Shown one piece after another: positions 1-8,359 of a stretch of DNA of 64,000 nucleotides. The notes under the pieces are model-generated. The model ran no database searches and had not been told where the DNA came from. It saw nothing but the letters and a program-made list of their open reading frames with translations. The DNA comes from Promethearchaeia archaeon. GTDB lineage: Archaea; Asgardarchaeota; Lokiarchaeia; Sigyniarchaeales; SOKP01. A program made the translations under genes and the position numbers. The stretch's first letter is position 1. Each line of letters opens with the position of its first letter. The stretch covers positions 1 to 64,000 of the forward strand of contig JAHQWJ010000147.1 in the NCBI GenBank assembly GCA_029856125.1, in the 5' to 3' direction.

Positions 1-572
1 GTTATAAATCCCGGTGAGTCGTTGACAGTTACTACAGTTTTATTAAGACTAAGAGCAAATTTCTTAGATAATTCAAGGATTTCATCAGAGGTGTTTTTTC
101 CCTTTATTAATTCTATTAATTTCATTATTGGAGCAGGATTGAAGAAATGAATGCCAACGATTCTTTCTTGATTCGTCGCTTTTTTTGCCATTTCTGTAAT
201 ACTTAAAGAAGAAGTATTAGAAGCAAGAATGACATTTTTTTCACATTTTTTGTCTAAATCAGATAGTAAATCCTGTTTTAAAGCCATATCTTCAAATACT
301 GCCTCAATTATTATCTGTACATCCTTTATCGCTTCATCAATATTAGTGGTCAAAGTGATACTGTTAAGAATCTTTTCTGCTTCTTCTTTTGAGATTTTCC
401 CTTTTACTACAAAAAACCTATCTAGGTTTTTTTCTATTCTAATTTTTGCCTGTTTCAATATCTCTTCACTTATATCTACTAGATTTATGCTGTACCCATG
501 CGTAGCTACTAATTGTGCTATTCCAAAGCCCATTACTCCCGCACCTATCACACATACTTTATTTATTTCCAT
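1..572 (-). CDS. 3-hydroxyacyl-CoA (3-hydroxybutyryl-CoA) dehydrogenase, C-terminus cut by the window edge
   Basis: Oxidises (S)-3-hydroxyacyl-CoA to 3-ketoacyl-CoA with NAD+, a soluble beta-oxidation or butanoyl-CoA step. The reverse strand from the ATG at 570-572 reads MEINKVCVIGAGVMGFGIAQ, a GxGxxG Rossmann nucleotide site. Further on come IIEAVFED, NTSSLSIT and GIHFFNPAP, the family's NAD-domain and catalytic-His signatures. The frame stays open to base 1, so about 190 of the usual 280-plus residues are visible. It lies 7 nt downstream of the crotonase gene on the same strand, clearly one operon. The exact chain-length preference cannot be read from the sequence. Confidence 0.93.
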   Translation of the reverse strand, partial: MEINKVCVIGAGVMGFGIAQLVATHGYSINLVDISEEILKQAKIRIEKNLDRFFVVKGKISKEEAEKILNSITLTTNIDEAIKDVQIIIEAVFEDMALKQDLLSDLDKKCEKNVILASNTSSLSITEMAKKATNQERIVGIHFFNPAPIMKLIELIKGKNTSDEILELSKKFALSLNKTVVTVNDSPGFI

Positions 573-579
573 TTTATTC

Positions 580-1371
580 TCACTTCTTCCTGAATTTCAT
601 AAAATCAGCTTTTCGCTTATCTACAAACGCATTCTTTCCTTCTAGTGCCTCTTCCGTCCCGTAATAAAGAGACAATCCTCCTACGCCTAACTGAGTAATA
701 CCATGGGTACCATCCGACTCTGCTAGAAAAGCAAACTTCAGCATCTTCAAAGCAGTTGGACTTTTTTCTAATATTTCTTGACACCATTTCTCTATTTCTT
801 CGTCTAGTTTTTCAAGGGGTACAACAGCATTTACCAAGCCCATATCCAACGCTTGTTGTGCGGTATATCTACGACAAAGAAACCATATTTCTTTCGCTCG
901 TTTTATTCCAACAGCACGCATTAAATCCCCCGTCCCATACCCAGGATCAAAGGATCCAACCCGTGGACCCGCTTGTCCAAGTTGAGCGTGTTCTGCTGCA
1001 ATACTGAGATCGCTTGCTACATGCCATACATGTCCACCCCCAATTGCATATCCATTTACTCGAGCGATAACGGGTTTGGGAAGTGTGCGAATCAAGCGAG
1101 TGACATGCTGCCAGCCAACCTCTAATGGCAACATATATCCTCCCTTGTAGCCTCCTTTCTCGCGAGTTGTTTGATCACCGCCAGTACAAAAAGCTTTTTC
1201 TCCAGCGCCAGTGAATACAACAACTCCGATATCATTATCCATACACCGATTAAATGCGTCGATCAGTTCATGGACTGTTTGTTGCGTACAAGCATTGTAG
1301 CGTTGAGGTCGATTGATGGTTATACGAGCAACGCCATCTTTCTTTTCAAATATTATATCTTTATAATCCAA
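580..1371 (-). CDS. BadI/MenB-like crotonase (putative 2-ketocyclohexanecarboxyl-CoA hydrolase)
   Basis: Enoyl-CoA hydratase superfamily, 263 aa, full length. The oxyanion-hole segments are AFCTGGDQ (residues 60-67) and GYAIGGGHV (107-115). They are followed by GQAGPRVGSFDPGYG (132-146), the Ser-Xaa-Asp loop typical of BadI and DHNA-CoA synthase (MenB) rather than ordinary hydratases, and by CRRYTAQQA and SPTALKM. BadI hydrolyses the ring of 2-ketocyclohexanecarboxyl-CoA to pimelyl-CoA in anaerobic cyclohexanecarboxylate/benzoate degradation. MenB closes a ring in menaquinone synthesis. The neighbouring hydroxyacyl-CoA dehydrogenase and the absence of other men genes nearby favour a catabolic BadI-type role, but that is inference. 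Confidence 0.85.
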   Translation of the reverse strand: MDYKDIIFEKKDGVARITINRPQRYNACTQQTVHELIDAFNRCMDNDIGVVVFTGAGEKAFCTGGDQTTREKGGYKGGYMLPLEVGWQHVTRLIRTLPKPVIARVNGYAIGGGHVWHVASDLSIAAEHAQLGQAGPRVGSFDPGYGTGDLMRAVGIKRAKEIWFLCRRYTAQQALDMGLVNAVVPLEKLDEEIEKWCQEILEKSPTALKMLKFAFLAESDGTHGITQLGVGGLSLYYGTEEALEGKNAFVDKRKADFMKFRKK

Positions 1372-1676
1372 AATCTCTCATCTCCACAATATTTTATTTT
1401 TAATATTATAATTAATCTATAAGAATGATCTTGAAATATTTATTTCGGTAAAAAAGAAATATTGAATTCACATCGTGAAACTTCTGTTTCACGAAATTTT
1501 CAATTTATTATAGTCTATTTCTAATGTGAGTTCACGAATTCTTGATTGAGTTCTTCAATGAAATATTACACTTTCGACATTATTAAATAAGAGAAAGTCA
1601 AAATAAGATAGTTTTAAATAATTGTTGAGATCAATCTTAGAGTAGTACAATTAATTATAAATTTCTAAAAATAGGA
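1372..1676. other. AT-rich divergent intergenic region
   Basis: About 305 bases between the leftward crotonase operon and the rightward corrinoid-protein operon. It should contain the promoters of both. Apart from the hairpin listed separately at 1461-1504 I see no gene, tRNA or repeat in it. Confidence 0.5.
1461..1504. promoter_or_regulatory. Nested inverted repeat (operator or RNA hairpin candidate)
   Basis: TCGTGAAAC at 1473-1481 and GTTTCACGA at 1486-1494 form a perfect 9-bp inverted repeat around TTCT. The outer ATTGAA (1461-1466) and TTCAAT (1499-1504) also pair. A degenerate related copy, GTGAGTTCACGAATTC, follows at about 1526. The position between two divergent operons fits an operator. 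A hairpin in an RNA leader is the alternative. Confidence 0.45.
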
Positions 1677-2312
1677 ATGATTGTAATGGATTTTATAAAT
1701 GAAATAGTTGAATTAAATGAGAATAAAGTAAACGAAATGGTAAAAGAAAGACTCCAAAAAAATGAGAATCCCCTTAATATCATGAATGATGTTAGAGAAG
1801 CCATGAAAATTATAGGAGACAAGTTTAGCAGCAAGGAGTATTTTCTTCCCGAATTGATCATGTCGGGAGAAATTTTAACACAAATAGTCGAAACACTAGG
1901 TCCAAAACTGAAAGAAACACAGAAGGGTGGAGAAAAGAAAGGAAAAGTGTTGTTAGGAACAGTCTTTGGCGATATTCACGACATTGGTAAAGATGTCGTC
2001 AAATTTATGCTAGATGCGAATGGATTCGAGGTTATGGATTTAGGAGTAGATGTTCCTGCAGATAAATTCATTAGTAGCTTGAAGGAATTTAAACCTAAAG
2101 TATTAGCTCTGAGTGGTTTCCTAACCCTTGCATATGATTCAATGAAAGAGATTATTGAGAAATTAAAAGCCGCGGATTTAAGAGACGGAGTGAAAATCAT
2201 GATTGGAGGAGGTACTGTTGATGAGAGAATCGTTGATTTTGTTGGAGCTGATGCTTACGGAGAAAGTGCTGTCGATGCCGTAAATTTAGCAACTAAATGG
2301 ACGGAGGTTTAA
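1677..2312 (+). CDS. Corrinoid (B12-binding) methyltransferase protein, MtaC/MtbC-like
   Basis: Methyl-carrying corrinoid protein of a cobalamin-dependent methyltransferase system, cytosolic. The first ~85 residues are the helical cap domain. Residues 88-211 are the Rossmann B12-binding domain with DIHDIGK (99-105), whose His101 is the axial cobalt ligand, then GVDVPADKF, LSGFLT and MIGGGTVD. At 211 aa it is the usual length. The ATG at 1686 is an alternative start. Its stop is 6 nt before the UroD-like methyltransferase gene, so the two are co-transcribed partners. The methyl donor (methanol, methylamine, methoxy-aromatic or other) cannot be determined, because no substrate-specific methyltransferase is adjacent. 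Confidence 0.93.
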   Translation: MIVMDFINEIVELNENKVNEMVKERLQKNENPLNIMNDVREAMKIIGDKFSSKEYFLPELIMSGEILTQIVETLGPKLKETQKGGEKKGKVLLGTVFGDIHDIGKDVVKFMLDANGFEVMDLGVDVPADKFISSLKEFKPKVLALSGFLTLAYDSMKEIIEKLKAADLRDGVKIMIGGGTVDERIVDFVGADAYGESAVDAVNLATKWTEV

Positions 2313-2318
2313 CTAAAG

Positions 2319-3617
2319 ATGGATACAGAACAAATTCTAAAAGAAAAGGTTCAAAGAGTGAGAGATGCCGTAGCTTTAAAAGAACCTGATCGCGTCCCGA
2401 TTACGCCTTTTTCTGATATATTCTTTCCAGCTCTACAAGCAGGTATGACCCATAAAGAGGCGATGTACAAAGGTAGAAAATATGCTAAAGCTGCAATTAA
2501 AGTATATAGTCGATATGATTGGGACCTTTATCCAACCCTTCTTTTTCCAGGAATGGGAAAATTAAATGATGGGCTTGGAGTTCAGGCAATGAAATGGCCT
2601 GGAGCGGCAAATCCAGATTTTCGCATAGGGGATAATCAACCCTATCAATATATAGAAAAGCCGTGGATGGAAGCATCAGAATACGAGGAACTTTTAAAAG
2701 ATCCGACTGGTTATCTAATTAGAAATGTAATACCAGCCCAAAATGCATCGTTAAAGGTTCTTAAAAATTTCCCTCAATTATCTGATTTGGCCATGATGTT
2801 TAATGGAATAGGTTTTTTCTTCTTTTTTATAGATAAAGATGTGAAAAAACTAATAAAAGGATACAAGAAAACCTTGAGAAGTATGATTGGCGGATTATTG
2901 GGAATGCGGAACTACCCTAAAAAAATGAAAAAAATGGGAAATCCAGTAGCTGGGCAATTTGCTTTAGCACAAGCTCCATTTGATATGGTTTCAGATACAT
3001 TCAGAGGTATGAGGGGAACAATGTTAGATATGATCAGAAACCCTGAGGAATTAAAAACATTATGTGATAGATTGGTGCAGCCAACTTTGGATGCCATGGA
3101 TAATTCCCCTTTACAACTCGGAGATCCTGACGAAGATTCAATCACACTTTCTTTTATACCCTTACACAGAGGTGCGGATGGATTCATGTCAAATGACCAA
3201 TTCGAGGAGTTTTATTGGCCTTCTTTGACAAAAATTATGGATGGGATGATTAAGAAAGATATTATTCCAATGCCCTTTTTTGAAGGAAGATATTCAGACC
3301 GTCTTGAATTTTTAGGTGAATTCGCGAAAACGCATAAGGCAAAGGCAGTCTACTGGTTCCACGATACAGACATAATTAAGGTTAAGGAAATGATGGGTGA
3401 TGACGTATGTATAAGAGGGAATGTTCCCGCATCGCTTTTAGTAGGTGGTCCCCCCAGTGCTGTTGATGAATATGTCAAGAAATGTATAGAAGGATGCATG
3501 GAGGGCGGCGGGTATCTCGTAGATGGAGGGGTTTCGGGTATTCCAAACGAAGCACGCCACGAAAATGTGCAAGCTATGACTGACGCGGTCCATAAATATG
3601 GAATGTATCGAAAATAA
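2319..3617 (+). CDS. UroD-fold methyltransferase partnered with the corrinoid protein
   Basis: Uroporphyrinogen-decarboxylase-fold protein of 432 aa, the fold used by MtaA/MtbA and related corrinoid methyltransferases. The N-terminal KEPDRVPITPFSD, the central ADGFMSNDQFEEFYWPSL and the C-terminal GGYLVDGGVSGIPNEAR are characteristic of the family. I do not find the His-X-Cys...Cys zinc site of MtaA/MtbA. The corresponding stretch reads YWFHDTDI, so thiol activation like that of coenzyme M enzymes is doubtful. True heme-pathway UroD is unlikely, since the protein is longer and sits 6 nt after a corrinoid protein gene. It could transfer the methyl group from substrate to corrinoid or from corrinoid to tetrahydropterin; the sequence does not decide. 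Confidence 0.85.
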   Translation: MDTEQILKEKVQRVRDAVALKEPDRVPITPFSDIFFPALQAGMTHKEAMYKGRKYAKAAIKVYSRYDWDLYPTLLFPGMGKLNDGLGVQAMKWPGAANPDFRIGDNQPYQYIEKPWMEASEYEELLKDPTGYLIRNVIPAQNASLKVLKNFPQLSDLAMMFNGIGFFFFFIDKDVKKLIKGYKKTLRSMIGGLLGMRNYPKKMKKMGNPVAGQFALAQAPFDMVSDTFRGMRGTMLDMIRNPEELKTLCDRLVQPTLDAMDNSPLQLGDPDEDSITLSFIPLHRGADGFMSNDQFEEFYWPSLTKIMDGMIKKDIIPMPFFEGRYSDRLEFLGEFAKTHKAKAVYWFHDTDIIKVKEMMGDDVCIRGNVPASLLVGGPPSAVDEYVKKCIEGCMEGGGYLVDGGVSGIPNEARHENVQAMTDAVHKYGMYRK

Positions 3618-3624
3618 GAAATTA

Positions 3625-3642
3625 ATCTCTCCTTTTTTTTTA
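3625..3642 (+). terminator. Pyrimidine/T-run terminator
   Basis: CTCTCC followed by an unbroken T run (3633-3641) begins about 8 nt after the methyltransferase stop. There is no hairpin. This is the usual archaeal U-tract form, and the same CTCC-T8/9 pattern recurs after other genes here. Confidence 0.55.
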
Positions 3643-3667
3643 ATTTAACACAAATATAAATGTGTGC

Positions 3668-4204
3668 TCATTTAATTAGCATGTTTTGCTTTACTTCATG
3701 TACCATGTTTTGCCCTTCCTTATTGATCTGAGAAATAATTTCTCTTAATATTTCGGTGATTTCTATACCCTTTAATTCGCTGGAAATATAGAGCATTGAA
3801 AGCACTTCTTTGGCTAAAGTTGTAAGATTCTTCATGTCATCAATAGGAATTCTGATACCTAGTGCTTTCAGATCCAAGTGTGTTTCATTTTCTTGTTGCC
3901 TAATGGCAATTAAGAAATCGTTCTTTCTGCCTTTCCACAATTCAGACACAGTTCTAATGGACATAATGTATCTTTTTGTAGGACTTCTTATGCCTTGAAT
4001 CTCTTTAGCGAAACTTAAAGGTTTAGAGTTTCTTATTGCCTCTAATCCGAAACTCCTATTAAATTTGTTAGTTTTATCTAATTTCTCTTTCATTTTTGAA
4101 ATTTCAGAACTTAATTGTTCGATTTTTAACGACATTTTTTCAAACTTATCGAGAAATAGTTCCTTATTCATTAAAATCTCATTATCGCTCATTTCAGAAA
4201 GCAC
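3668..4204 (-). CDS. Hypothetical protein with N-terminal coiled coil
   Basis: Not recognised. 178 aa. Residues 14-50 are a charged heptad-rich helix (KFEKMSLKIEQLSSEISKM) predicted as a coiled coil. The rest is mixed alpha/beta with DLKALGIRIPIDDMKNL and a helical Ile/Glu-rich tail. There is no signal peptide, membrane segment or metal motif. It faces the methyltransferase gene tail-to-tail and has its own short upstream gap. Base composition matches the neighbours, which suggests a lineage-specific gene rather than a recent import. Confidence 0.7.
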   Translation of the reverse strand: MLSEMSDNEILMNKELFLDKFEKMSLKIEQLSSEISKMKEKLDKTNKFNRSFGLEAIRNSKPLSFAKEIQGIRSPTKRYIMSIRTVSELWKGRKNDFLIAIRQQENETHLDLKALGIRIPIDDMKNLTTLAKEVLSMLYISSELKGIEITEILREIISQINKEGQNMVHEVKQNMLIK

Positions 4205-4347
4205 CCAACATTTATGTATGATTCGTTTTAATTTAGTGGTTAATAAAATTAGTTATTAAAGGATTAATCTCTTTAGAATTAGTAATTTCTTATCGATTAA
4301 AACTTAAAAGAAAAAAAATGTGAGGAACAGAGTTATTTTCTATTTAT

Positions 4348-5616
4348 TTATTCAGTAGATTCAAAACCAGGTTTCTCTTCTTCGTAAGAATTTAAATTAT
4401 CACTATTTTGTTCGTCTAAGGACTCGGTTGTATGGAGAGGTTCTTTCATTTGTTCTACAAACTCTACTGGGCTTAATAAATCTTTAACTTCGTGATTGAC
4501 TTTATCTTTAAACTTTTTTTCGTTAAGATTATATTTCTTAATTTGATGAAAACCAAGAGCGACTAATATAATTAAGAAGAAAAGCAAAACTCCGATATTC
4601 TTTAAAAAATTAATAATTGCTTCATCCAAAAAATTTATGTAATCATTGTACACAAAGCCACTAAATAGGTTAAATGGATAATTACGAATAAATTCGTAAG
4701 CTACCTTTGAAAACACTAGCCAAATTAAAACGGAGTCAACCCCAATTCGCTTAATCCCGATGTTTTTACTTAAAAGTTCAGCTTGAGAACCCATTAGGGT
4801 GCTAATTGAATATAGCAATATCAATAAATCTACAACTAACATAATAATTTGGGTTGTAATTGAAGACTCCGCCCCCCCTATACTTCTTATAGCTAAAAAA
4901 ATCTTAATCAATAAATAAAAAGTATAAATTACCACTGAAAGCGAAAACATCCCTAACCAAGCGTTAAAGATTCTTTTAAACATGAACACGATTCCAACGA
5001 TAATAAAAATAATTACTATTATCCCAATAAAAATTACGACATAGTTTAATGTATCATATACAGCTTGTGTAAATGTTAAACCGATCAAGGCTCCTATAGA
5101 TTGCGATCCAAGTACGTAAGCAGTTAATAGAACGATTGAAAGGATAGAGCCACCGAAAAACTGAATCACCCTGTAAAATGAGCTGTGAACGCGTCGTTTA
5201 AGGCTATTGTCTAATCTCTTGCTTGAAAGATAAGCACCATATAATATAAACCACGAAGTAAAGAAAACATAAGAAAATAGCGAGAACAAAAAGATTCCTA
5301 CCATAATGGGAATAATTATTACTAAAATTGGTAAAGTCAAAAAGAATGTTAGTAAAACTTTCCATGAAGCAACTTCTTTCACGTCTTCCTTAGCAATTAG
5401 TGAATATAAAAATATAAAGGCTAAGAACGATAGAAAAGGGAGATACGTTACCACACCGATTAAATCTAATAAATCTATATTAATAGCAAAAATTTGGATT
5501 GTAAATTCAAAAGGAAGCTGTATAATTATGATATTTACAAGAAGCCAAATTACCAGAATTAAATATTTTCGATTTTCTTTGAGTCCTAATTTCTTTAAAT
5601 TATCGATAGTATCCAT
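4348..5616 (-). CDS. Polytopic membrane protein of unknown function
   Basis: 422 aa with roughly ten hydrophobic helices from residue 20 to 370, for example YLILVIWLLVNIIIIQLPF and VVIFIGIIVIIFIIVGIVF. A charged cytosolic tail of about 55 residues follows (KKYNLNEKKFKDKVNHEV, then an acidic SLDEQNSDNLNSYEEEK). I see no transporter or enzyme signature. The ATG at 5614-5616 is the only sensible start, because the first helix begins shortly after it. A lineage-specific integral membrane protein. Confidence 0.75.
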   Translation of the reverse strand: MDTIDNLKKLGLKENRKYLILVIWLLVNIIIIQLPFEFTIQIFAINIDLLDLIGVVTYLPFLSFLAFIFLYSLIAKEDVKEVASWKVLLTFFLTLPILVIIIPIMVGIFLFSLFSYVFFTSWFILYGAYLSSKRLDNSLKRRVHSSFYRVIQFFGGSILSIVLLTAYVLGSQSIGALIGLTFTQAVYDTLNYVVIFIGIIVIIFIIVGIVFMFKRIFNAWLGMFSLSVVIYTFYLLIKIFLAIRSIGGAESSITTQIIMLVVDLLILLYSISTLMGSQAELLSKNIGIKRIGVDSVLIWLVFSKVAYEFIRNYPFNLFSGFVYNDYINFLDEAIINFLKNIGVLLFFLIILVALGFHQIKKYNLNEKKFKDKVNHEVKDLLSPVEFVEQMKEPLHTTESLDEQNSDNLNSYEEEKPGFESTE

Positions 5617-5744
5617 AAAAAGAAGATAAAGTTCGAATATTTAAAATTTTATAATATGTAATAGAGGATGATTATAAAGTCGTAGCAATTCAATAAATAT
5701 TTAAAAGCATACTCGATCTAATAATTAAAATTTACCTTTTATAT

Positions 5745-6446
5745 GTGATTTATTTGATATTTCAAACAGAAATAATTTGGTCCTATGTATCAGCTTTCTT
5801 TGGTTGGGTTTCAGAATCAGCGGGAATATTTGTGCTCATTAGCGGAGTTATAGCCTTAACTTGGGTTGGATTTGAAAGTAAACGTAGAGGATCATTCTTC
5901 AAAAGAAAATCGGAATCGGAATCTACCATTTCCAAATTCTTAAGAATTATCTTAAGAATTATCTCTTACTCCGGTGTTGTTGTTGGAATCCTTTGTATCT
6001 GGGCAGGAGCTATGGGTTTAATCCTGGACATTCCACCAAGTTTTAAATACGGTGATATAACACCTCATGCTGATCATTTTACATGTATATTTTTGATTGT
6101 TATTGGAATCGCTATGTTTTTTAAACCGGTAAATGATCTACCACTCTCTAGCATCCTTGGCCTTATTGCAGCATCAGCTACAGTCTTTATTTTAGCACTC
6201 ATCGTTCCAGATTCAGCAGTGGAATGGATTGCCGGTTGGATTAACCCAAAATTGTTACTAATTATAATATTCATAATTGTAACAGCACTCGTTGCCTTTA
6301 TAGCTAAATTCTTCATTAAATTGCCTCAGGCAATTTCAAAATTCCTTTCATGGCCCCCTGTTGCCTTAATTATAATGGTCTTCGGATTTGTTCAGGGAAT
6401 TTTACTTTGGGGTTTCGGGATAAGCATATTCATGAATATACTTTAA
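5745..6446 (+). CDS. Small polytopic membrane protein, unknown function
   Basis: 233 aa starting at GTG (5745). The frame contains no ATG at its beginning. Six hydrophobic segments can be seen, including SAGIFVLISGVIALTWVGF, ISYSGVVVGILCIWAGAMG and the terminal VALIIMVFGFVQGILLWGF. A basic loop (SKRRGSFFKRKSESES) follows the first helices and fixes that side as cytosolic by the positive-inside rule. Divergent from the 422-aa membrane protein upstream, with about 130 nt between them for both promoters. No family recognised. Confidence 0.7.
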   Translation: MIYLIFQTEIIWSYVSAFFGWVSESAGIFVLISGVIALTWVGFESKRRGSFFKRKSESESTISKFLRIILRIISYSGVVVGILCIWAGAMGLILDIPPSFKYGDITPHADHFTCIFLIVIGIAMFFKPVNDLPLSSILGLIAASATVFILALIVPDSAVEWIAGWINPKLLLIIIFIIVTALVAFIAKFFIKLPQAISKFLSWPPVALIIMVFGFVQGILLWGFGISIFMNIL

Positions 6447-6450
6447 ATTA

Positions 6451-6464
6451 CTCCTTTTTTTTTA
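6451..6464 (+). terminator. Pyrimidine/T-run terminator
   Basis: CTCC followed by a nine-T run (6455-6463) starts 5 nt after the stop of the small membrane protein, without a hairpin. Confidence 0.55.
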
Positions 6465-6482
6465 TTTCTGTAGATACATAAA

Positions 6483-7283
6483 TCAAAAGTAATCAGATAA
6501 TTTCTTCTGTTCGTTGAACTCTCTTAGTGGAATTTTAAGCCTCTTCTTTAACAAGTTTACAGATTCGGGAGCGTTACCTTGAAAGTGGTTATTCACAATT
6601 ATGAAAATTTCATAAATATTAGGCATTTTCTCAATCATTTGTAGGTTTCTAAGAAGATCGTTTATTCTTTCTTCTTGATCTCTTTGGACTCTATCAAAGA
6701 CTGTTAATTCGCGATCACCAATTAGGCGAATATAATATGTTTTTTGTCTTGGCAAATAGTAAGCTTTAATTCCCGGCATATACGTTGTCCCTAAGATAAT
6801 TTTCGAATTTTTTAATACTTCGTATAGCAGATCTTCCATAAACCAAGAATTATCACGTAACTCAATGAAGTACATATTCTCAGTAGGGAGTTCACTTATT
6901 AGATATTTTAGTTGGTGAAAATGGTTTTCAGTGTATTTAAACCATGGAGGGAATTGTAATAAATAACCGAAGATCTTTTCTTTTAAAGGAGATAGTCTAT
7001 AAAAAAATTGCAGGACTGAATCTTCTATGTTAGCGTTTTTGAAATTATGAGTAATCTCTTGCCAGACTTTAACTGCGAATTTAAAATCTGCTGGAGTTTG
7101 TTCTTTCCAATTTTGAACGACTGAAAATTTAGGAAGACTGTAGAATGTGTTATTGATTTCAATTATATTGAAATATTTTGCATAATAACCAAGTCTATTG
7201 TGTGATTCGAGCAGTTTAGGATAAAATGGACCTATCCAATCTTTATAATCCCATCCAGCGCACCCAATATTTATTCTAACCAT
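6483..7283 (-). CDS. DUF72 (YecE-like) family protein
   Basis: 266-aa TIM-barrel DUF72 protein. The N-terminal INIGCAGWDYKDWIGPFYP is the family signature, followed by YFNIIEINNTFYSLP, FKFAVKVWQEITH, YFIELRDNSWF and a C-terminal EIFIIVNNHFQGNAP, the conserved N-N-H-F-x-G-x-A block. The family has no established reaction and occurs in bacteria and archaea. Length is typical. Monocistronic and converging on the preceding membrane protein gene. Confidence 0.92.
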   Translation of the reverse strand: MVRINIGCAGWDYKDWIGPFYPKLLESHNRLGYYAKYFNIIEINNTFYSLPKFSVVQNWKEQTPADFKFAVKVWQEITHNFKNANIEDSVLQFFYRLSPLKEKIFGYLLQFPPWFKYTENHFHQLKYLISELPTENMYFIELRDNSWFMEDLLYEVLKNSKIILGTTYMPGIKAYYLPRQKTYYIRLIGDRELTVFDRVQRDQEERINDLLRNLQMIEKMPNIYEIFIIVNNHFQGNAPESVNLLKKRLKIPLREFNEQKKLSDYF

Positions 7284-7532
7284 CCAGAATCACGATTATA
7301 ATTCCATTAAATAAACATATCTTACCTTTTCATATAAACCAAAGCGATTTTCAATAAAATAAATTAGCCTTATAAAAAATTAATGACTTCGCAAAGCTTA
7401 ATATAACAGAAGAAGAATTAATTTATATAGCTTAAAACAATGTACAGAAAATCTAAACAATATTTGAGAATATAATTAGATAATTTTAATATATTAATAA
7501 TTTTACAGATAAAGCAAAAAGGTGAGTAAAGT

Positions 7533-8195
7533 ATTACTATTAATTGGGAACGCGCAGAGCTGTCACCTGAAAAAGCATTAAAAGTAGAAGGAAGGGTTCT
7601 GTTAGATTTACGGGCTAAAATTAACGAATTGGAAAGAGAATTAGCTAAAAATCAAGAAGAACTTCAGAAAACTAAAGAAACTTTAAAGGAAACTCACAAT
7701 AAATTAGTCGGAAGAGAAAAAAGCCTAGTTAAAATAAGCGAGAAATTCTCATCGGCTAAGGAGAATTTAGACAGTGTTTCTGAAAATAAGTTACATTCCG
7801 ATATTGAGTTGACTCGACTGAAACCAAAGCTTGAAGAACTTGAAGCAAATCTCGCTAACGCAAATGATAATATTAGTAATTTGAAGAGTGAATTAAAATT
7901 TACGACTGAAAAAGCAAATGAAATGGAACAAAACCTTAAATTCAAGGAAAAGGCGATAGAAAACCACAAGGACGATTTAGAAAGAAGAAAAAAGGAGATA
8001 GACAATTTTAATGAAGTGGTTAAATTAAATCAAAAAGAAACTGATGAATTAATAAATAAAATCAAATCACTTGAAGCAAAACTTTCAGAAATAAGATCCA
8101 CACCAAAAGTTCTAGAACGAATTAAAGAAATGATGGCTCATAAAGGTTTTATTAGTGACCGTGAGCTCGATCGTATTTTTATAGAATTCGATTAG
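7533..8195 (+). CDS. Coiled-coil protein, paralogue 1, apparent ATT start
   Basis: 220 aa if read from ATT at 7533. An ATG/GTG/TTG-only reading starts in mid-coil, at or near 7629, and loses a conserved N-terminus. Residues 1-35 read ITINWERAELSPEKALKVEG and then LLDLRAKINELERE, matching the next gene almost residue for residue with synonymous base changes. An in-frame TAA at 7527 rules out any earlier start. Shine-Dalgarno AAGGTG (7519-7524) sits 8 nt before the ATT. Residues ~30-190 are a continuous coiled coil. The C-terminus ends in VLERIKEMMAHKGFISDREL, a small conserved helical cap. Function unknown; an intracellular filament or scaffold role is a guess. Confidence 0.85.
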   Translation: MTINWERAELSPEKALKVEGRVLLDLRAKINELERELAKNQEELQKTKETLKETHNKLVGREKSLVKISEKFSSAKENLDSVSENKLHSDIELTRLKPKLEELEANLANANDNISNLKSELKFTTEKANEMEQNLKFKEKAIENHKDDLERRKKEIDNFNEVVKLNQKETDELINKIKSLEAKLSEIRSTPKVLERIKEMMAHKGFISDRELDRIFIEFD

Positions 8196-8359
8196 ATTAT
8201 AGGAGCTTCTCTTATACAGCAACTCTAAGTTTTAAAAAATCGTACATAAGCAAATATAATACGAGTTAATAAATAATTTGAAAAAATTATATATTGTAAT
8301 ATAAAAATAATAATTTAAAATAATGATATTAAAAGTAAATAAATGAAGGTGTAAGAAAT

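Noticed and set aside
7694..8005. Reverse-strand open frame of 103 codons opposite the first coiled-coil gene
   Set aside because: It is the Ser/Phe/Leu-rich complement of Lys/Glu-rich coding sequence, with no SD or homology; a shadow of the real gene.
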